Of a DNA stretch of 64,000 bases, positions 45,350-55,245 are shown piece by piece. Source of the DNA: Domibacillus iocasae. GTDB lineage: Bacteria > Bacillota > Bacilli > Bacillales > Domibacillaceae. The stretch is taken from positions 186,001 through 250,000 of the forward strand of contig NZ_MAMP01000021.1 in NCBI RefSeq assembly GCF_001750285.1. Direction: 5' to 3'. Each line of letters opens with the position of its first letter. Positions within the stretch are counted from its first letter, which is position 1. Under the pieces are notes generated by a model. The model was not told the DNA's origin. It worked only from the letters and a program-made list of their open reading frames with translations, and did not search any database. Position numbers and translations under genes: made by a program.

Positions 45350-45417
45350 ACATCCTGTATGCAACGGAGAACCCAAAGCGTCCTTTATGCAGCGGAGAAC
45401 TCAAAACATCCTGTTTA
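45350..45417. repeat. 28-bp tandem repeat, about 2.4 copies
   Basis: Two adjacent 28-base units (45350-45377 and 45378-45405) share CCT.TATGCA.CGGAGAAC.CAAA at nearly all positions, and a partial third unit (45406-45417, ACATCCTGTTTA) follows. It lies between ywjG and the spo0F promoter. An inverted AGTTCTCC occurs just upstream at 45331-45338. Confidence 0.75.
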
Positions 45418-45429
45418 AGTAAAATGAAA

Positions 45430-45458
45430 AAAGGAATTTGAAATGTTCTGTCGAATGT
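45430..45458 (+). promoter_or_regulatory. Sigma-H promoter of spo0F overlapping a Spo0A box
   Basis: AAAGGAATT (45430-45438), an 11-base spacer and GTCGAATGT (45450-45458) match the sigma-H consensus RNAGGAWWW-N11-12-RNNGAATWW closely. TGTCGAA at 45449-45455 is a perfect Spo0A box (TGNCGAA) over the -10 element. The same logic is known for B. subtilis spo0F. Confidence 0.8.
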
Positions 45459-45505
45459 AACAAAAAGGAAGAAACGGAAGTTGACACATATAGGGGGAAT
45501 AGGAA

Positions 45506-45868
45506 ATGACAGCAACAATACTTATTGTAGATGATCAATACGGCATTCGGATTTTATTGAACGAAGTGCTGAAAAAAGAAGGATATGAAACGCTGCAGGC
45601 AGCAAACGGGCCGGAAGCGATTCACTTGGCAAAAGAACGGAACCCTGACCTTGTTTTGCTCGATATGAAAATTCCAGGTATGGATGGGATTGAAATTCTA
45701 AAAAGGATGAAAGCAGAAAATCCGGATATCCGGGCGATTATTATGACAGCCTATGGAGAGCTGGATATGATTCAGGAAGCGAAAAACATCGGCGCCATTA
45801 TGCACGTTCCGAAGCCGTTTGACATTGATGATATTCGTAAAAATGTGAAAGATCATTTAACTCATTAA
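45506..45868 (+). CDS. spo0F: Sporulation response regulator Spo0F
   Basis: Spo0F is the single-domain receiver that passes phosphate from sporulation kinases to Spo0B. The 120-residue protein has the acidic pocket Asp9/Asp10, phospho-acceptor Asp53, Thr81 and Lys103, and the highly characteristic [12 protein letters not shown] and [16 protein letters not shown] segments. It is about four residues shorter at the C-terminus than the B. subtilis protein. TAGGGGGAATAGG precedes the ATG. A sigma-H promoter with a Spo0A box lies upstream. Confidence 0.96.
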   Translation: MTATILIVDDQYGIRILLNEVLKKEGYETLQAANGPEAIHLAKERNPDLVLLDMKIPGMDGIEILKRMKAENPDIRAIIMTAYGELDMIQEAKNIGAIMHVPKPFDIDDIRKNVKDHLTH

Positions 45869-45970
45869 TCGAATAGCGTAATTTCTGTTGGTAATAAAAA
45901 GATGAATTTGATATGATACTAATGTGGTTTTTTTCATGAAGCAAACATTTCCCTTAGAGGAGGAAACAAA

Positions 45971-46828
45971 ATGCCATTAGTATCAATGAAAGAAATGTTA
46001 GACACTGCGAAAGAGAAAAAATACGCAGTAGGCCAATTCAACTTAAACAATCTTGAGTTTACTCAAGCAATTCTTCAGGCGGCTGAAGAAGAAAAGTCAC
46101 CTGTTATCCTTGGTGTATCTGAAGGCGCAGCTCGTTACATGGGCGGCTTTAAAACGGTTGTAAAAATGGTGGAAGGTTTGATGGAAGACTATGGGACAAC
46201 TGTGCCTGTAGCCATTCACCTTGACCACGGTTCAAGCTTTGAAAAATGTAAAGAAGCGATCGATGCAGGTTTTACATCTGTTATGATCGATGCATCACAC
46301 CATCCATTTGAAGAAAACATTGCCACAACTTCTCAAGTTGTAGAATATGCACATTCAAAAGGCGTTTCAGTCGAAGCGGAACTTGGAACAGTTGGCGGAC
46401 AAGAAGACGACGTTATTGCTGACGGCGTTATTTACGCAGATCCAAAAGAATGCGAAGAGCTTGTTAAACGCACAAACATCGACTGCCTGGCGCCGGCGCT
46501 TGGTTCTGTTCATGGTCCTTACAGCGGTGAGCCTAACTTAGGTTTCAAAGAAATGGAAGAGATCGGAAACGCAACTGGTCTTCCACTCGTTCTTCACGGT
46601 GGTACAGGCATTCCAACAAAAGACATTGAGAGAGCAGTTTCGCTTGGAACAGCTAAAATCAATGTAAACACAGAAAACCAAATCGCTTCTGCAAAAGCAG
46701 TTCGCGAAACACTTGCAGCAAAACCGAACGAGTACGATCCACGTAAGTACCTTGGACCAGCTCGTGATGCAATCAAAGCGACGGTTATTGGCAAAATGCG
46801 TGAATTTGGTTCTTCAGGCCAAGCATAA
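45971..46828 (+). CDS. fba: Class II fructose-1,6-bisphosphate aldolase
   Basis: Zinc-dependent aldolase of glycolysis and gluconeogenesis, cleaving fructose-1,6-bisphosphate to DHAP and glyceraldehyde-3-phosphate. The 285-residue TIM barrel shows [14 protein letters not shown] (zinc His, catalytic Asp), [16 protein letters not shown] and [15 protein letters not shown] (further zinc ligands and phosphate loop), and [23 protein letters not shown] precedes the ATG. tal follows after 119 bases, across a hairpin, as in B. subtilis fbaA-ywjH. Confidence 0.95.
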   Translation: MPLVSMKEMLDTAKEKKYAVGQFNLNNLEFTQAILQAAEEEKSPVILGVSEGAARYMGGFKTVVKMVEGLMEDYGTTVPVAIHLDHGSSFEKCKEAIDAGFTSVMIDASHHPFEENIATTSQVVEYAHSKGVSVEAELGTVGGQEDDVIADGVIYADPKECEELVKRTNIDCLAPALGSVHGPYSGEPNLGFKEMEEIGNATGLPLVLHGGTGIPTKDIERAVSLGTAKINVNTENQIASAKAVRETLAAKPNEYDPRKYLGPARDAIKATVIGKMREFGSSGQA

Positions 46829-46877
46829 AAGAAGCCCGCGTAATGCGGATTTTTGATTTAAAATGAATAATGACAAG

Positions 46878-46912
46878 AACCGCCTTTTTTAACGAATAGG
46901 CGGTTGTTGTTT
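46878..46912 (+). terminator. Putative terminator between fba and tal
   Basis: AACCGCCT / AGGCGGTT stem followed by GTTGTTT. The T-run is imperfect, so partial read-through into tal is possible. Confidence 0.5.
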
Positions 46913-46947
46913 ATATCTTAAAATGAACTGAAAAGAGGGAAAATTTA

Positions 46948-47595
46948 ATGAAATTCTTTATCGACACAGCAAACATTGACGAAATTCGCGAAGCACACTC
47001 TTGGGGTATCCTCTCAGGTGTTACAACAAATCCTTCACTGGTTGCAAAAGAAACCATCCCATTTCATGAGCGTCTTCGTGAAATTACGGACCTTGTTTCA
47101 GATTCAGTTAGTGCGGAAGTAATCGCGCTTGATGCGGAAGGCATGATTGAAGAAGGCCGTGAACTGGCGAAAATCGCGCCAAATATTACCGTGAAAGTAC
47201 CAATGACGCCAGAAGGTTTGAAAGCGGTCGCAGTGTTCGCAAAAGAAGGCATTAAAACAAACGTTACACTTATCTTTAGTGCGAACCAGGCATTGATGGC
47301 AGCTCGTGCAGGTGCTTCATACGTTTCTCCATTCCTTGGCCGTTTGGACGATATTGGACAAGATGGACTTGAATTGATTGAAACCATTGCTGATATTTTT
47401 GCGATTCACGGAATTGAAACAGAAATTATTGCAGCATCCATTCGTCATCCGCAGCATATTACAGCAGCGGCATTAAAAGGTGCACACATTGCGACAACTC
47501 CTTACAAAGTGCTTGAGCAATTATTTAAACACCCATTAACGGATAAAGGTATCGAAGGATTCCTTGCTGACTGGGAAAAACGCAAAGCAAAGTAA
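46948..47595 (+). CDS. tal: Transaldolase (small FSA/MipB-type)
   Basis: A 215-residue TIM-barrel transaldolase of the pentose-phosphate pathway, moving a dihydroxyacetone unit between sugar phosphates. [16 protein letters not shown] is the family start; [15 protein letters not shown] carries the Schiff-base Lys; GVTTNPSL and [11 protein letters not shown] line the active site. The compact length matches B. subtilis YwjH. AAAGAGGGAAAATTTA precedes the ATG. Fructose-6-phosphate aldolase activity cannot be excluded from sequence. Confidence 0.93.
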   Translation: MKFFIDTANIDEIREAHSWGILSGVTTNPSLVAKETIPFHERLREITDLVSDSVSAEVIALDAEGMIEEGRELAKIAPNITVKVPMTPEGLKAVAVFAKEGIKTNVTLIFSANQALMAARAGASYVSPFLGRLDDIGQDGLELIETIADIFAIHGIETEIIAASIRHPQHITAAALKGAHIATTPYKVLEQLFKHPLTDKGIEGFLADWEKRKAK

Positions 47596-47687
47596 GAATT
47601 GTACATGAGACGATTGTTATCGGTTAAACTACGACTACCAAGAAAGCTTTCCCGCTTTCCGTTTACGCTGGAAGAAGGGAGTACAAC

Positions 47688-48974
47688 ATGATGGAAAAGT
47701 TAAAAGTTGAAGGCGGTCATCCTTTAAAAGGAACGATCAAGGTAGATGGAGCTAAAAATAGCGCTGTTGCCCTTGTGCCGGCTGCCATCTTAGCGGAATC
47801 TCCGATCGCAATCGAAGGACTGCCGGATATTTCTGATATTCACATGCTGAAAGGTCTTTTAGAGGAAATTGGCGGAGACGTAACGTTTGAAGACGGTGAA
47901 ATGAAGATTGACCCGACGGCCATGACGGCTATGCCTCTTCCGAACGGAAAAGTTAAAAAGCTGCGCGCCTCTTATTACTTGATGGGCGCGATGCTAGGCC
48001 GTTTTAACAAAGCGGTTATCGGCTTGCCGGGGGGATGCCACCTCGGTCCTCGTCCAATCGATCAGCATATTAAAGGGTTTGAAGCGCTCGGTGCCGAAGT
48101 AACAAACGAACAGGGCGCGATTTATTTGCGTGCGGGCGAGCTGCGCGGCGCGCGAATTTATTTGGATGTTGTCAGCGTTGGCGCTACCATTAATATTATG
48201 CTGGCGGCTGTTAAGGCAAAAGGGCAGACGATTATTGAAAATGCCGCGAAAGAACCTGAAATCATTGATGTAGCGACTCTTTTGTCAAATATGGGTGCTA
48301 AAATTAAAGGGGCCGGCACGGATGTCATCCGCATCGACGGTGTTGAACGGCTTCAAGGCTGCAGACATACAATTATTCCGGATCGTATTGAAGCAGGAAC
48401 GTTTATGATTATGGCGGCTGCAACTGGTGAAGGTGTTATTATTGATAATGTCATCCCGCTCCACATGGAATCATTAACAGCGAAACTGCGGGAAATGAAC
48501 GTGCCGATTGAATTGGGGGAAGACCGCATTTTTGTCGGAAAGGCGGAAAACCTTAAAACGGTCGACATTAAAACGCTTGTGTATCCAGGATTTGCGACAG
48601 ATTTACAGCAGCCATTTACAGCGCTTTTAACGAAAGCGGCTGGTTCAGCCATTGTGACCGATACGATTTATCCAGCGCGTTTCAAACATATTGATGAACT
48701 GCGTCGCATGGGAGCAAATGTAAAAACAGAAGGTCGTTCTGCGATTATTAATGGGCCGGTGCAGCTGCAGGGGGCGAAAGTGAAGGCAAGTGATTTGCGT
48801 GCGGGTGCAGCGCTTGTCCTGGCCGGTTTAATGGCAGATGGCGTAACAGAAGTAACCGGACTTGAGCACATTGACCGTGGTTACAGTAAGCTGACAGAAA
48901 AGCTCACAGCGCTCGGTGCGAATATTTGGCGGGAAGAGATGACCGAAGAAGAGTATAGCGAAATAAAAAGTTGA
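47688..48974 (+). CDS. murA2: UDP-N-acetylglucosamine 1-carboxyvinyltransferase 2
   Basis: MurA transfers enolpyruvate to UDP-GlcNAc, the first step of peptidoglycan precursor synthesis; this is the second Bacillus paralogue (MurZ/MurAB) by position between tal and glpX. The 428-residue protein has the catalytic loop with Cys117 in [20 protein letters not shown] (fosfomycin target), the start [16 protein letters not shown] and [17 protein letters not shown]. Either of two adjacent ATGs may be used; GAAGGGAG lies upstream. All active-site elements are intact. Confidence 0.94.
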   Translation: MMEKLKVEGGHPLKGTIKVDGAKNSAVALVPAAILAESPIAIEGLPDISDIHMLKGLLEEIGGDVTFEDGEMKIDPTAMTAMPLPNGKVKKLRASYYLMGAMLGRFNKAVIGLPGGCHLGPRPIDQHIKGFEALGAEVTNEQGAIYLRAGELRGARIYLDVVSVGATINIMLAAVKAKGQTIIENAAKEPEIIDVATLLSNMGAKIKGAGTDVIRIDGVERLQGCRHTIIPDRIEAGTFMIMAAATGEGVIIDNVIPLHMESLTAKLREMNVPIELGEDRIFVGKAENLKTVDIKTLVYPGFATDLQQPFTALLTKAAGSAIVTDTIYPARFKHIDELRRMGANVKTEGRSAIINGPVQLQGAKVKASDLRAGAALVLAGLMADGVTEVTGLEHIDRGYSKLTEKLTALGANIWREEMTEEEYSEIKS

Positions 48975-49072
48975 GATGATTATGCTGAACAATTGGTTAA
49001 TGTGTTACAATATATAAAAGATTATGTGGCATAAAGCGACTATTTGATCGTCGTAGGGGAGGCTGGAGAGCA

Positions 49073-50038
49073 ATGGAGAGAAGTTTATCGATGGAACTGG
49101 TTCGCGTAACAGAAGCAGCTGCGCAAGCATCAGCACGCTGGATGGGCCGTGGCTTGAAAGATGAAGCCGACGGTGCGGCAACGTCAGCAATGCGCGATGT
49201 ATTTGATACCATTCCGATGAAAGGCACGGTTGTAATCGGTGAAGGGGAAATGGATGAAGCCCCTATGCTTTATATCGGTGAAAAGCTCGGAAACGGCTAC
49301 GGCCCTCGTGTTGATGTTGCGGTCGATCCGCTTGAAGGAACGAACATCGTCGCTGCAGGCGGCTGGAATGCATTAGCTGTTCTTGCTGTTGCAGATGCAG
49401 GCAATCTGTTAAATGCGCCGGATATGTACATGGACAAGATTGCCGTTGGACCTGAAGCGGTCGGCATGATTGACATTAACGCTTCTGTGACAGATAACCT
49501 AAGAGCAGTCGCAAAAGCAAAAAACAAAGACATTGAAGATGTTGTGGCCACTGTTTTATACCGAGAACGCCATCAGCATATCATTGCTGAGTTGCGTGAA
49601 GCGGGCGCTCGTATTAAACTGATTAATGACGGTGACATTGCCGGCGCAATCAATACAGCGTTCGATAAAACAGGTGTTGATATTTTGTTTGGTTCGGGCG
49701 GCGCACCAGAAGGCGTTATTTCGGCGGTTGCGCTAAAAGCGCTCGGCGGCGAAATTCAAGGGCGTCTTTTGCCGCAGGACGATGCAGAGCTCGAACGATG
49801 CATCAAAATGGGTCTTGATGTAAATAAAGTGCTTCGCATGGAAGATCTTGTCCGTGGTGACGATGCGATTTTTGCAGCGACCGGTGTGACAGATGGTGAA
49901 CTTCTCCGCGGTGTTCAGTTTAAGGGTACTTATGCAGAAACGCAATCAATTGTCATGCGTGCAAAATCAGGCACGGTCCGTTTCGTCGATGGACGCCATA
50001 GCTTAAATAAAAAACCCAACCTTGTTATTAAGCCATAA
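49073..50038 (+). CDS. glpX: Class II fructose-1,6-bisphosphatase
   Basis: GlpX dephosphorylates fructose-1,6-bisphosphate in gluconeogenesis. The 321-residue protein carries the lithium-sensitive phosphatase motifs [18 protein letters not shown] (metal ligands) and [10 protein letters not shown] (Asp-Pro-Leu-Glu), and [10 protein letters not shown]-like [15 protein letters not shown]. It belongs to the B. subtilis YwjI type. AGGGGAGG precedes the ATG by about ten bases. A terminator follows the stop codon, separating it from rho. Confidence 0.94.
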   Translation: MERSLSMELVRVTEAAAQASARWMGRGLKDEADGAATSAMRDVFDTIPMKGTVVIGEGEMDEAPMLYIGEKLGNGYGPRVDVAVDPLEGTNIVAAGGWNALAVLAVADAGNLLNAPDMYMDKIAVGPEAVGMIDINASVTDNLRAVAKAKNKDIEDVVATVLYRERHQHIIAELREAGARIKLINDGDIAGAINTAFDKTGVDILFGSGGAPEGVISAVALKALGGEIQGRLLPQDDAELERCIKMGLDVNKVLRMEDLVRGDDAIFAATGVTDGELLRGVQFKGTYAETQSIVMRAKSGTVRFVDGRHSLNKKPNLVIKP

Positions 50039-50046
50039 CAACAGCC

Positions 50047-50080
50047 AACAGCGGTGCAGCCGGTCCGGTTCTCCGCTGTT
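50047..50080 (+). terminator. Rho-independent terminator of glpX
   Basis: AACAGCGG / CCGCTGTT stem enclosing a GC-rich loop region (TGCAGCCGGTCCGGTTCT), followed by TTGTTT. Confidence 0.7.
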
Positions 50081-50177
50081 TTGTTTGATTTGCCCACTTG
50101 TCTAAAATGCTTCAAGATTGCCGGCTATCGCCATCCCTCCCTCTTAAAAAATCAATTTAATAAAGTGTGGTGCCATA

Positions 50178-51461
50178 ATGGAAGAACTTACAATTAATCA
50201 TCTTGAAAACTTAAAGTTGAAAGAACTATATGAACTTGCCAAAACATACAAAATCTCCTACTATAGCAAGCTCACCAAAAAAGAACTCATTTTTGCCATT
50301 TTAAAAGCGCGTGCTGAACAGCAAGGCTTCTTTTTCATGGAAGGTGTATTGGAAATTATTCAATCAGAAGGCTTCGGTTTTCTTCGTCCAATCAACTATT
50401 CAGCCAGTTCAGAAGACATTTACATTTCCGCTTCTCAAATCCGCCGTTTTGATCTGCGGAACGGTGACAAAGTATCCGGGAAAGTTCGTCCGCCAAAAGA
50501 AAATGAACGGTATTACGGCCTTCTGCATGTAGAAGCCGTTAATGGAGATGACCCGGAAACAGCGAAAGAACGTGTTCATTTCCCGGCTCTCACACCGCTT
50601 TACCCGGATCGTCAAATTATGCTTGAACTCGAATCGAAGCATTTATCGACTCGTATCATGGATCTTGTGTCGCCAGTCGGATTTGGCCAGCGCGGATTGA
50701 TCGTTGCCCCGCCAAAAGCAGGGAAAACGATGCTTTTAAAAGAAATTGCCAACTCGATTTCAGCGAATCATCCGGAAGCGGAGCTGATTGTTCTCCTCAT
50801 TGATGAACGTCCGGAAGAAGTAACTGACATTGAACGGTCGGTTCAAGCGGAAGTAGTCAGTTCGACATTTGATGAAGTGCCGGAAAATCATATTAAAGTA
50901 GCGGAACTTGTGCTTGAGCGTGCGATGCGCCTCGTTGAGCATAAACGCGACGTCATTATTTTAATGGATTCGATTACACGTCTTGCCCGTGCGTACAACC
51001 TTGTCATCCCACCGAGTGGCCGAACGCTTTCGGGTGGTATTGACCCGGCGGCCTTTCATCGTCCAAAGCGCTTTTTCGGAGCTGCCCGTAATATTGAAGA
51101 AGGCGGAAGCTTAACGATTTTAGCAACTGCACTGGTCGATACGGGGTCACGGATGGATGACGTCATTTATGAAGAATTTAAAGGAACGGGTAATATGGAG
51201 CTGCACCTTGACCGTTCACTGGCCGAGCGCCGTATTTTCCCGGCAATCGATATCCGCCGGTCAGGTACACGAAAAGAAGAGCTCCTCATTGGCAAAGAAC
51301 AGCTTGATATGGTGTGGGCCATTCGAAAAACGATGTCGGATGCACCAGACTTGGCGGATAAAGTACTTCGCCGTCTCCGCCAGACGAAAAACAATGAAGA
51401 TTTCATTGCCCAGTTGCTCGCGGAAACGAAGAAAAACGGCGCATCGAAAAAAATGCTGTAA
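50178..51461 (+). CDS. rho: Transcription termination factor Rho
   Basis: Hexameric RNA helicase that terminates transcription. The 427-residue protein has the N-terminal Rho_N helix bundle ([20 protein letters not shown]), a cold-shock RNA-binding domain (about 55-125, GFGFLRP and [10 protein letters not shown]), and the RecA-like ATPase: Walker A in [15 protein letters not shown], Walker B in [17 protein letters not shown], the Q-loop/R-loop later. The ATG at 50178 has a weak ribosome binding site (GTGTGGTG), which may keep expression low. rpmE follows, with its own promoter. Confidence 0.95.
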   Translation: MEELTINHLENLKLKELYELAKTYKISYYSKLTKKELIFAILKARAEQQGFFFMEGVLEIIQSEGFGFLRPINYSASSEDIYISASQIRRFDLRNGDKVSGKVRPPKENERYYGLLHVEAVNGDDPETAKERVHFPALTPLYPDRQIMLELESKHLSTRIMDLVSPVGFGQRGLIVAPPKAGKTMLLKEIANSISANHPEAELIVLLIDERPEEVTDIERSVQAEVVSSTFDEVPENHIKVAELVLERAMRLVEHKRDVIILMDSITRLARAYNLVIPPSGRTLSGGIDPAAFHRPKRFFGAARNIEEGGSLTILATALVDTGSRMDDVIYEEFKGTGNMELHLDRSLAERRIFPAIDIRRSGTRKEELLIGKEQLDMVWAIRKTMSDAPDLADKVLRRLRQTKNNEDFIAQLLAETKKNGASKKML

Positions 51462-51466
51462 TGCAT

Positions 51467-51495
51467 TTGCAATTTTTTGAAGTGGCTGTTATAAT
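51467..51495 (+). promoter_or_regulatory. Sigma-A promoter of rpmE
   Basis: TTGCAA (51467-51472) and TATAAT (51490-51495) with a 17-base spacer, giving a leader of about 85 bases before rpmE. The leader contains GCGTCTAATTATATTTAACTC and may hold the L31 ribosomal-protein leader structure known from Firmicutes; I could not fold it. Confidence 0.75.
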
Positions 51496-51589
51496 GTAGT
51501 TTGTATGAATGAAATAAATAGTTAGGCCAAGCGTCTAATTATATTTAACTCTGTTTCGGAATGACTCAGGGCGGAAGGAGAGAAAAAAC

Positions 51590-51802
51590 ATGCAAGCAGG
51601 ACTTCATCCTAACTACAAAACTGCACTTGTTAAATGTGCATGCGGAAATGAGTTTGAAACTGGTTCCGTAAAAGAAGAAATTCGCGTAGAGGTTTGCTCT
51701 GAATGCCATCCATTCTATACTGGACGTCAGAAATTTGCTGACGCAGGCGGACGTGTGGATCGTTTCAACAAAAAATACGGCATTAAAGATCAAGCAAGAT
51801 AA
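51590..51802 (+). CDS. rpmE: Ribosomal protein L31 (zinc-binding form)
   Basis: A 70-residue large-subunit ribosomal protein. Cys16, Cys18, Cys36 and Cys39 (VKCACGNEF and [11 protein letters not shown]) form the zinc site, so this is the zinc-dependent A-type L31 rather than the zinc-free paralogue YtiA. GGAAGGAGAG precedes the ATG. A terminator lies between it and tdk. Confidence 0.95.
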   Translation: MQAGLHPNYKTALVKCACGNEFETGSVKEEIRVEVCSECHPFYTGRQKFADAGGRVDRFNKKYGIKDQAR

Positions 51803-51813
51803 TGATAAAAGGG

Positions 51814-51850
51814 ACAGGCAAGGAGTGCAAACTGCTTGCCTGTTTTTTTG
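51814..51850 (+). terminator. Rho-independent terminator of rpmE
   Basis: ACAGGCAAG / CTTGCCTGT stem (ACAGGCAAGGAGTGCAAACT then GCTTGCCTGT) followed by TTTTTTTG. Confidence 0.8.
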
Positions 51851-51876
51851 TATGTAAAAACGGAGGGACTACCAGC

Positions 51877-52449
51877 ATGGCCCAGCTTTTTTTCAAATAT
51901 GGTGCAATGAACAGCGGCAAGTCGATTGAAATTTTAAAAGTTGCCAATAACTATGAAGAACAAAATAAATGTGTGCTTTTGTTTACATCCGGACTCGACA
52001 CGCGGGATGAAGTCGGCTACATTTCAAGCCGTATCGGTCTTCGCCGTTCGGCTCGCCCGGTATTTGCGGATACGAACGTATTCGATGAAGTGAAAAACGA
52101 TCCATCCAATCCATCATGTATTTTACTGGATGAAGTACAGTTTTTATCAAAAGAACATGTGCTGCAGCTGGCAAAAATTGTAGATGAATTAAACATTCCG
52201 GTGATGGGATTCGGCTTGAAAAATGACTTTCAAAATGAATTATTTGAAGGAAGCCAATATATGCTCATTTACGCAGATAAAGTAGAAGAAATGAAAACAA
52301 TCTGCTGGTTCTGTGAGCGGAAAGCAACGATGAATTTACGCGTTGATGAAGCGGGCAAGCCGGTTTATACAGGTGAACAAATTCAAATTGGCGGCAATGA
52401 TTCCTATTATCCGGTCTGCCGGAAATGCCATCAAACTCCGCCGCTTTAA
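51877..52449 (+). CDS. tdk: Thymidine kinase (streptococcal/E. coli-type)
   Basis: Tdk phosphorylates thymidine with ATP for salvage. The 190-residue protein has the P-loop [14 protein letters not shown], the Asp-Glu motif [12 protein letters not shown], the lasso/thymidine loop region QNELFEGSQ and zinc-ribbon cysteines CWFC and CRKCH. The sequence [20 protein letters not shown] with VSSRIGL-like [11 protein letters not shown] follows the streptococcal and E. coli type closely as I recall them and differs from the B. subtilis type (ICGSMFSGKSEELIRR). The ATG at 51877 follows CGGAGGG. The locus between rpmE and prfA is the normal Bacillus one. Confidence 0.9.
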   Translation: MAQLFFKYGAMNSGKSIEILKVANNYEEQNKCVLLFTSGLDTRDEVGYISSRIGLRRSARPVFADTNVFDEVKNDPSNPSCILLDEVQFLSKEHVLQLAKIVDELNIPVMGFGLKNDFQNELFEGSQYMLIYADKVEEMKTICWFCERKATMNLRVDEAGKPVYTGEQIQIGGNDSYYPVCRKCHQTPPL

Positions 52450-52466
52450 TAAATGAGGTGAACGCA

Positions 52467-53537
52467 ATGTTTGATCGATTACAGGCGGTGGAAGACCGCT
52501 ATGACAAGCTGAATGAATTGCTCAGTGACCCGGCAATCGTCAATGATTCGACGAAGCTGCGTGATTATTCGAAAGAGCAGTCCGACATACAAGAAACGGT
52601 GGAAGTCTATCGGCAATATAAAGAAGCAAAAGCACAATATGCGGATGCAAAAGCGATGCTTGACGATAAGCTGGATGCGGATATGCGTGAGATGGTCAAA
52701 GAAGAAATAAGCGAACTCGAAGAAACACTCGCCGACCTCGAAGCGCGGATGAAGATTTTGTTGATCCCGAAAGATCCGAATGACGACAAAAACGTCATCA
52801 TGGAAATCCGTGGTGCAGCCGGCGGCGATGAAGCGGCGCTTTTTGCCGCTGACTTGTACCGGATGTATTCACGCTATGCAGAAGCGAACAACTGGAAAAT
52901 TGATGTTATTGAAGCGAGTACAACGGGTGTTGGCGGCTATAAAGAAATTATTTTTATGATCAACGGACGCGGTGCGTACTCCAAGCTGAAATATGAAAAT
53001 GGGGCGCATCGCGTCCAGCGCGTGCCAGAAACAGAGTCGGGCGGCCGGATTCATACATCAACGGCGACGGTTGCTGTTTTGCCTGAAACAGAAGAAGTTG
53101 AAATTGACATTCATGACAAAGATATTCGGGTGGATACGTTCACGTCAAGCGGGCCAGGCGGCCAGTCGGTTAACACAACGATGTCTGCCGTCCGCCTGAC
53201 GCACATGCCGACTGGAATTGTTGTATCGTGCCAAGATGAGAAATCGCAAATTAAAAATAAAGAAAAAGCGATGAAAGTTCTTCGTGCCCGCATTTATGAT
53301 AAATTTCAAAAAGAAGCGCAGGCCGAATACGATGCGGTGCGTAAATCAGCGGTCGGCACGGGTGATCGTTCTGAGCGAATCCGCACGTACAATTTTCCGC
53401 AAAACCGCGTCACGGATCATCGAATCGGGTTAACGATCCAAAAGCTGGATCAAATTCTTGAAGGTAAAGTTGGCGAAGTGATTGACGCTTTAATTGTAGA
53501 AGATCAATCAAGCCGCCTTGAAAACCTGGAGGATTAA
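52467..53537 (+). CDS. prfA: Peptide chain release factor 1
   Basis: RF1 reads UAA and UAG and triggers peptide release. The 356-residue protein has the PxT stop-codon motif in [14 protein letters not shown] (P-E-T) and the catalytic GGQ in [13 protein letters not shown], with the N-terminal helical domain over residues 1-110. Start ATG 52467 follows ATGAGGTG; the longer frame overlaps tdk. prmC, the methyltransferase that modifies its GGQ glutamine, follows after three bases, so the two form an operon. Confidence 0.96.
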   Translation: MFDRLQAVEDRYDKLNELLSDPAIVNDSTKLRDYSKEQSDIQETVEVYRQYKEAKAQYADAKAMLDDKLDADMREMVKEEISELEETLADLEARMKILLIPKDPNDDKNVIMEIRGAAGGDEAALFAADLYRMYSRYAEANNWKIDVIEASTTGVGGYKEIIFMINGRGAYSKLKYENGAHRVQRVPETESGGRIHTSTATVAVLPETEEVEIDIHDKDIRVDTFTSSGPGGQSVNTTMSAVRLTHMPTGIVVSCQDEKSQIKNKEKAMKVLRARIYDKFQKEAQAEYDAVRKSAVGTGDRSERIRTYNFPQNRVTDHRIGLTIQKLDQILEGKVGEVIDALIVEDQSSRLENLED

Positions 53538-53540
53538 CCT

Positions 53541-54386
53541 GTGGAACAAAAAATATACGAAGCCCTAAAGTGGGCTTCTTCTTATTTAATCGAGCATGGA
53601 CGCGACGTGAATGCAGGCGAGCTTGTTATGAAGCATGTGTTAAAGACGAGCCGTTCCGACCTGCTGGCCCGTCTGCATGACGAATTGAAAAGCGGGCAGA
53701 TGGCTGCATTTCAACAAATGGTTATGGACCATGCAAAAGGGGTGCCGGTTCAGCATTTAATTGGCACCGAAGATTTTTACGGACGGTCGTTTATCGTCAA
53801 CGGTGATGTACTCATTCCGCGCCCGGAAACGGAAGAACTTGTCTATCATGCGCTCCAAAAAATAAAAACGATGACAAATCCTATTATTGCTGACATCGGT
53901 ACTGGCAGCGGAGCTATTGCAGTCACGATGAAGGCTGAAAGACCGGATGCCGATGTCTACGCCGTGGATTTATCGGCGGAAGCAATTAAAACAGCTGCTC
54001 AAAATGCTGAAGTGCTTGGAGCGGAAATTACATTTTTACAGGGTGACTTGGCGGCACCGCTAATGGAACGGGAATTGATTGTGGATATCCTGTTATCGAA
54101 TCCTCCTTATATTCCTGTGAATGAACGAGAAACGTTGTCCACAGTTGTTGTGGATTATGAGCCGCATATGGCTTTATTCGGTGGAAAAGACGGGCTTGAT
54201 TTGTACCGGAAATTAGCCGAACAGCTGCCATTTGTAATGAAAAAAGGCGGGCTGGTCGGTGTAGAAACAGGTGCCGGCCAAACAAAAGACGTGGCCGCGA
54301 TGTTTCAAGCGTCTTTTCCAAACAGAGAAACAGAGATTGTTTATGATATTAACGGAAAAGATAGAATGGTATTTTTATACGTTTAA
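53541..54386 (+). CDS. prmC: Release factor glutamine methyltransferase
   Basis: PrmC methylates the Gln of the GGQ motif of release factors. The 281-residue protein has an N-terminal helical recognition domain (about 1-75) and a SAM-binding Rossmann domain: IADIGTGSGAIAVTM binds SAM, VYAVDLSAEA follows and LLSNPPYIPVNE carries the catalytic NPPY. The start is GTG 53541, with GGAGGATTAACCT in the end of prfA. The gene order prfA-prmC is highly conserved. Confidence 0.95.
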   Translation: MEQKIYEALKWASSYLIEHGRDVNAGELVMKHVLKTSRSDLLARLHDELKSGQMAAFQQMVMDHAKGVPVQHLIGTEDFYGRSFIVNGDVLIPRPETEELVYHALQKIKTMTNPIIADIGTGSGAIAVTMKAERPDADVYAVDLSAEAIKTAAQNAEVLGAEITFLQGDLAAPLMERELIVDILLSNPPYIPVNERETLSTVVVDYEPHMALFGGKDGLDLYRKLAEQLPFVMKKGGLVGVETGAGQTKDVAAMFQASFPNRETEIVYDINGKDRMVFLYV

Positions 54387-54431
54387 GATTGTCCCATCCC
54401 GGTGATACTGATTGCCGGGAGGGATAACAAG

Positions 54432-55094
54432 ATGAAAACAAAAATCCTGATTCTATATGTATATGGACTTTCAGCAGCTGCATGCTTTATGATGTACTTT
54501 GCCCCGGATGATCCGGCGGCGGGTGGTATTCCGGATGAAGCGATCCGCATTCGTGTTGTCGCGCATGACAATAGTAAACTGGAGCAAGAAAGAAAAGAAC
54601 ACGTTCACCTGGCAGTAGCAGCTCAAATTGGAGAATGGGCGTCTAAAGCACATTCTTCCGAAGAAGCTCGAACACTGATTGCGGAGAATATAAAAGAGGT
54701 TAAAGAAAGCGCATCAAAAGCGGCTGGCGAAAACGTCCAGGTCTCATTAGGCAAAGAAGCATTTCCTGCTAAGCAATACGGACGTTATGTTTATCCGCCA
54801 GGTGACTATGAATCACTCGTGGTCACCATTGGGGATGGACGTGGGGATAACTGGTGGTGCCTGCTTTACCCATCGTTTTGTTTTCCGGAAGAAGAAGAGG
54901 AAGAGCCAGAATATAAGTGGGCTGTGAAGGAATTGTGGGAAAAAGTGAAAAAGGAAGATCGTATAGAGGTAAATCAGAAAACTGTTGCAGCTAAAGAAGA
55001 CATAGATTTATTTTGTTCAACGATTTTAAAAAATGGACAATCATCCACACAGTTATCCACAAATGTAGATAATTTATCAACATATTGTGAATAA
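54432..55094 (+). CDS. spoIIR: Stage II sporulation protein R
   Basis: SpoIIR is secreted from the forespore to trigger SpoIIGA-dependent processing of pro-sigma-E. The 220-residue protein has an N-terminal hydrophobic segment (ILILYVYGLSAAACFMMYFA) for export, then the conserved IPDEAIRIRVVAHDNSKLEQE, YVYPPGDYESLVVTIGDG and NWWCLLYPSFCF with two Cys. The ATG at 54432 follows GGGAGGG. Its 3' end carries three DnaA-box-like sequences (55041-55082). It is expected to be sigma-F-dependent, though I could not define the promoter. Confidence 0.92.
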   Translation: MKTKILILYVYGLSAAACFMMYFAPDDPAAGGIPDEAIRIRVVAHDNSKLEQERKEHVHLAVAAQIGEWASKAHSSEEARTLIAENIKEVKESASKAAGENVQVSLGKEAFPAKQYGRYVYPPGDYESLVVTIGDGRGDNWWCLLYPSFCFPEEEEEEPEYKWAVKELWEKVKKEDRIEVNQKTVAAKEDIDLFCSTILKNGQSSTQLSTNVDNLSTYCE

Positions 55095-55245
55095 CTTTTA
55101 CTTACAAAAAGTGGAAAGTCGATTTATGTATAGAAAAAATAGGATTATAATTAGATTCTGTAAATAAAAAAGTAAAGGTGACGAATATGGAGACGAAACA
55201 CTGGGTTGTGGATAAGTGCGGTATAAATCTTCAGAATTATCCACA
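55041..55245. other. DnaA-box cluster at the spoIIR-ywlC junction
   Basis: Three perfect DnaA boxes (TTATCCACA at 55053-55061 and 55237-55245, and its complement TGTGGATAA at 55207-55215) and three one-mismatch boxes (TCATCCACA 55041-55049, TTATCAACA 55074-55082, TGTGAATAA 55086-55094) lie within 205 bases. B. subtilis has a DnaA-binding cluster near ywlC, so this is probably the conserved equivalent that titrates DnaA or couples gene expression to replication. Confidence 0.82.
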
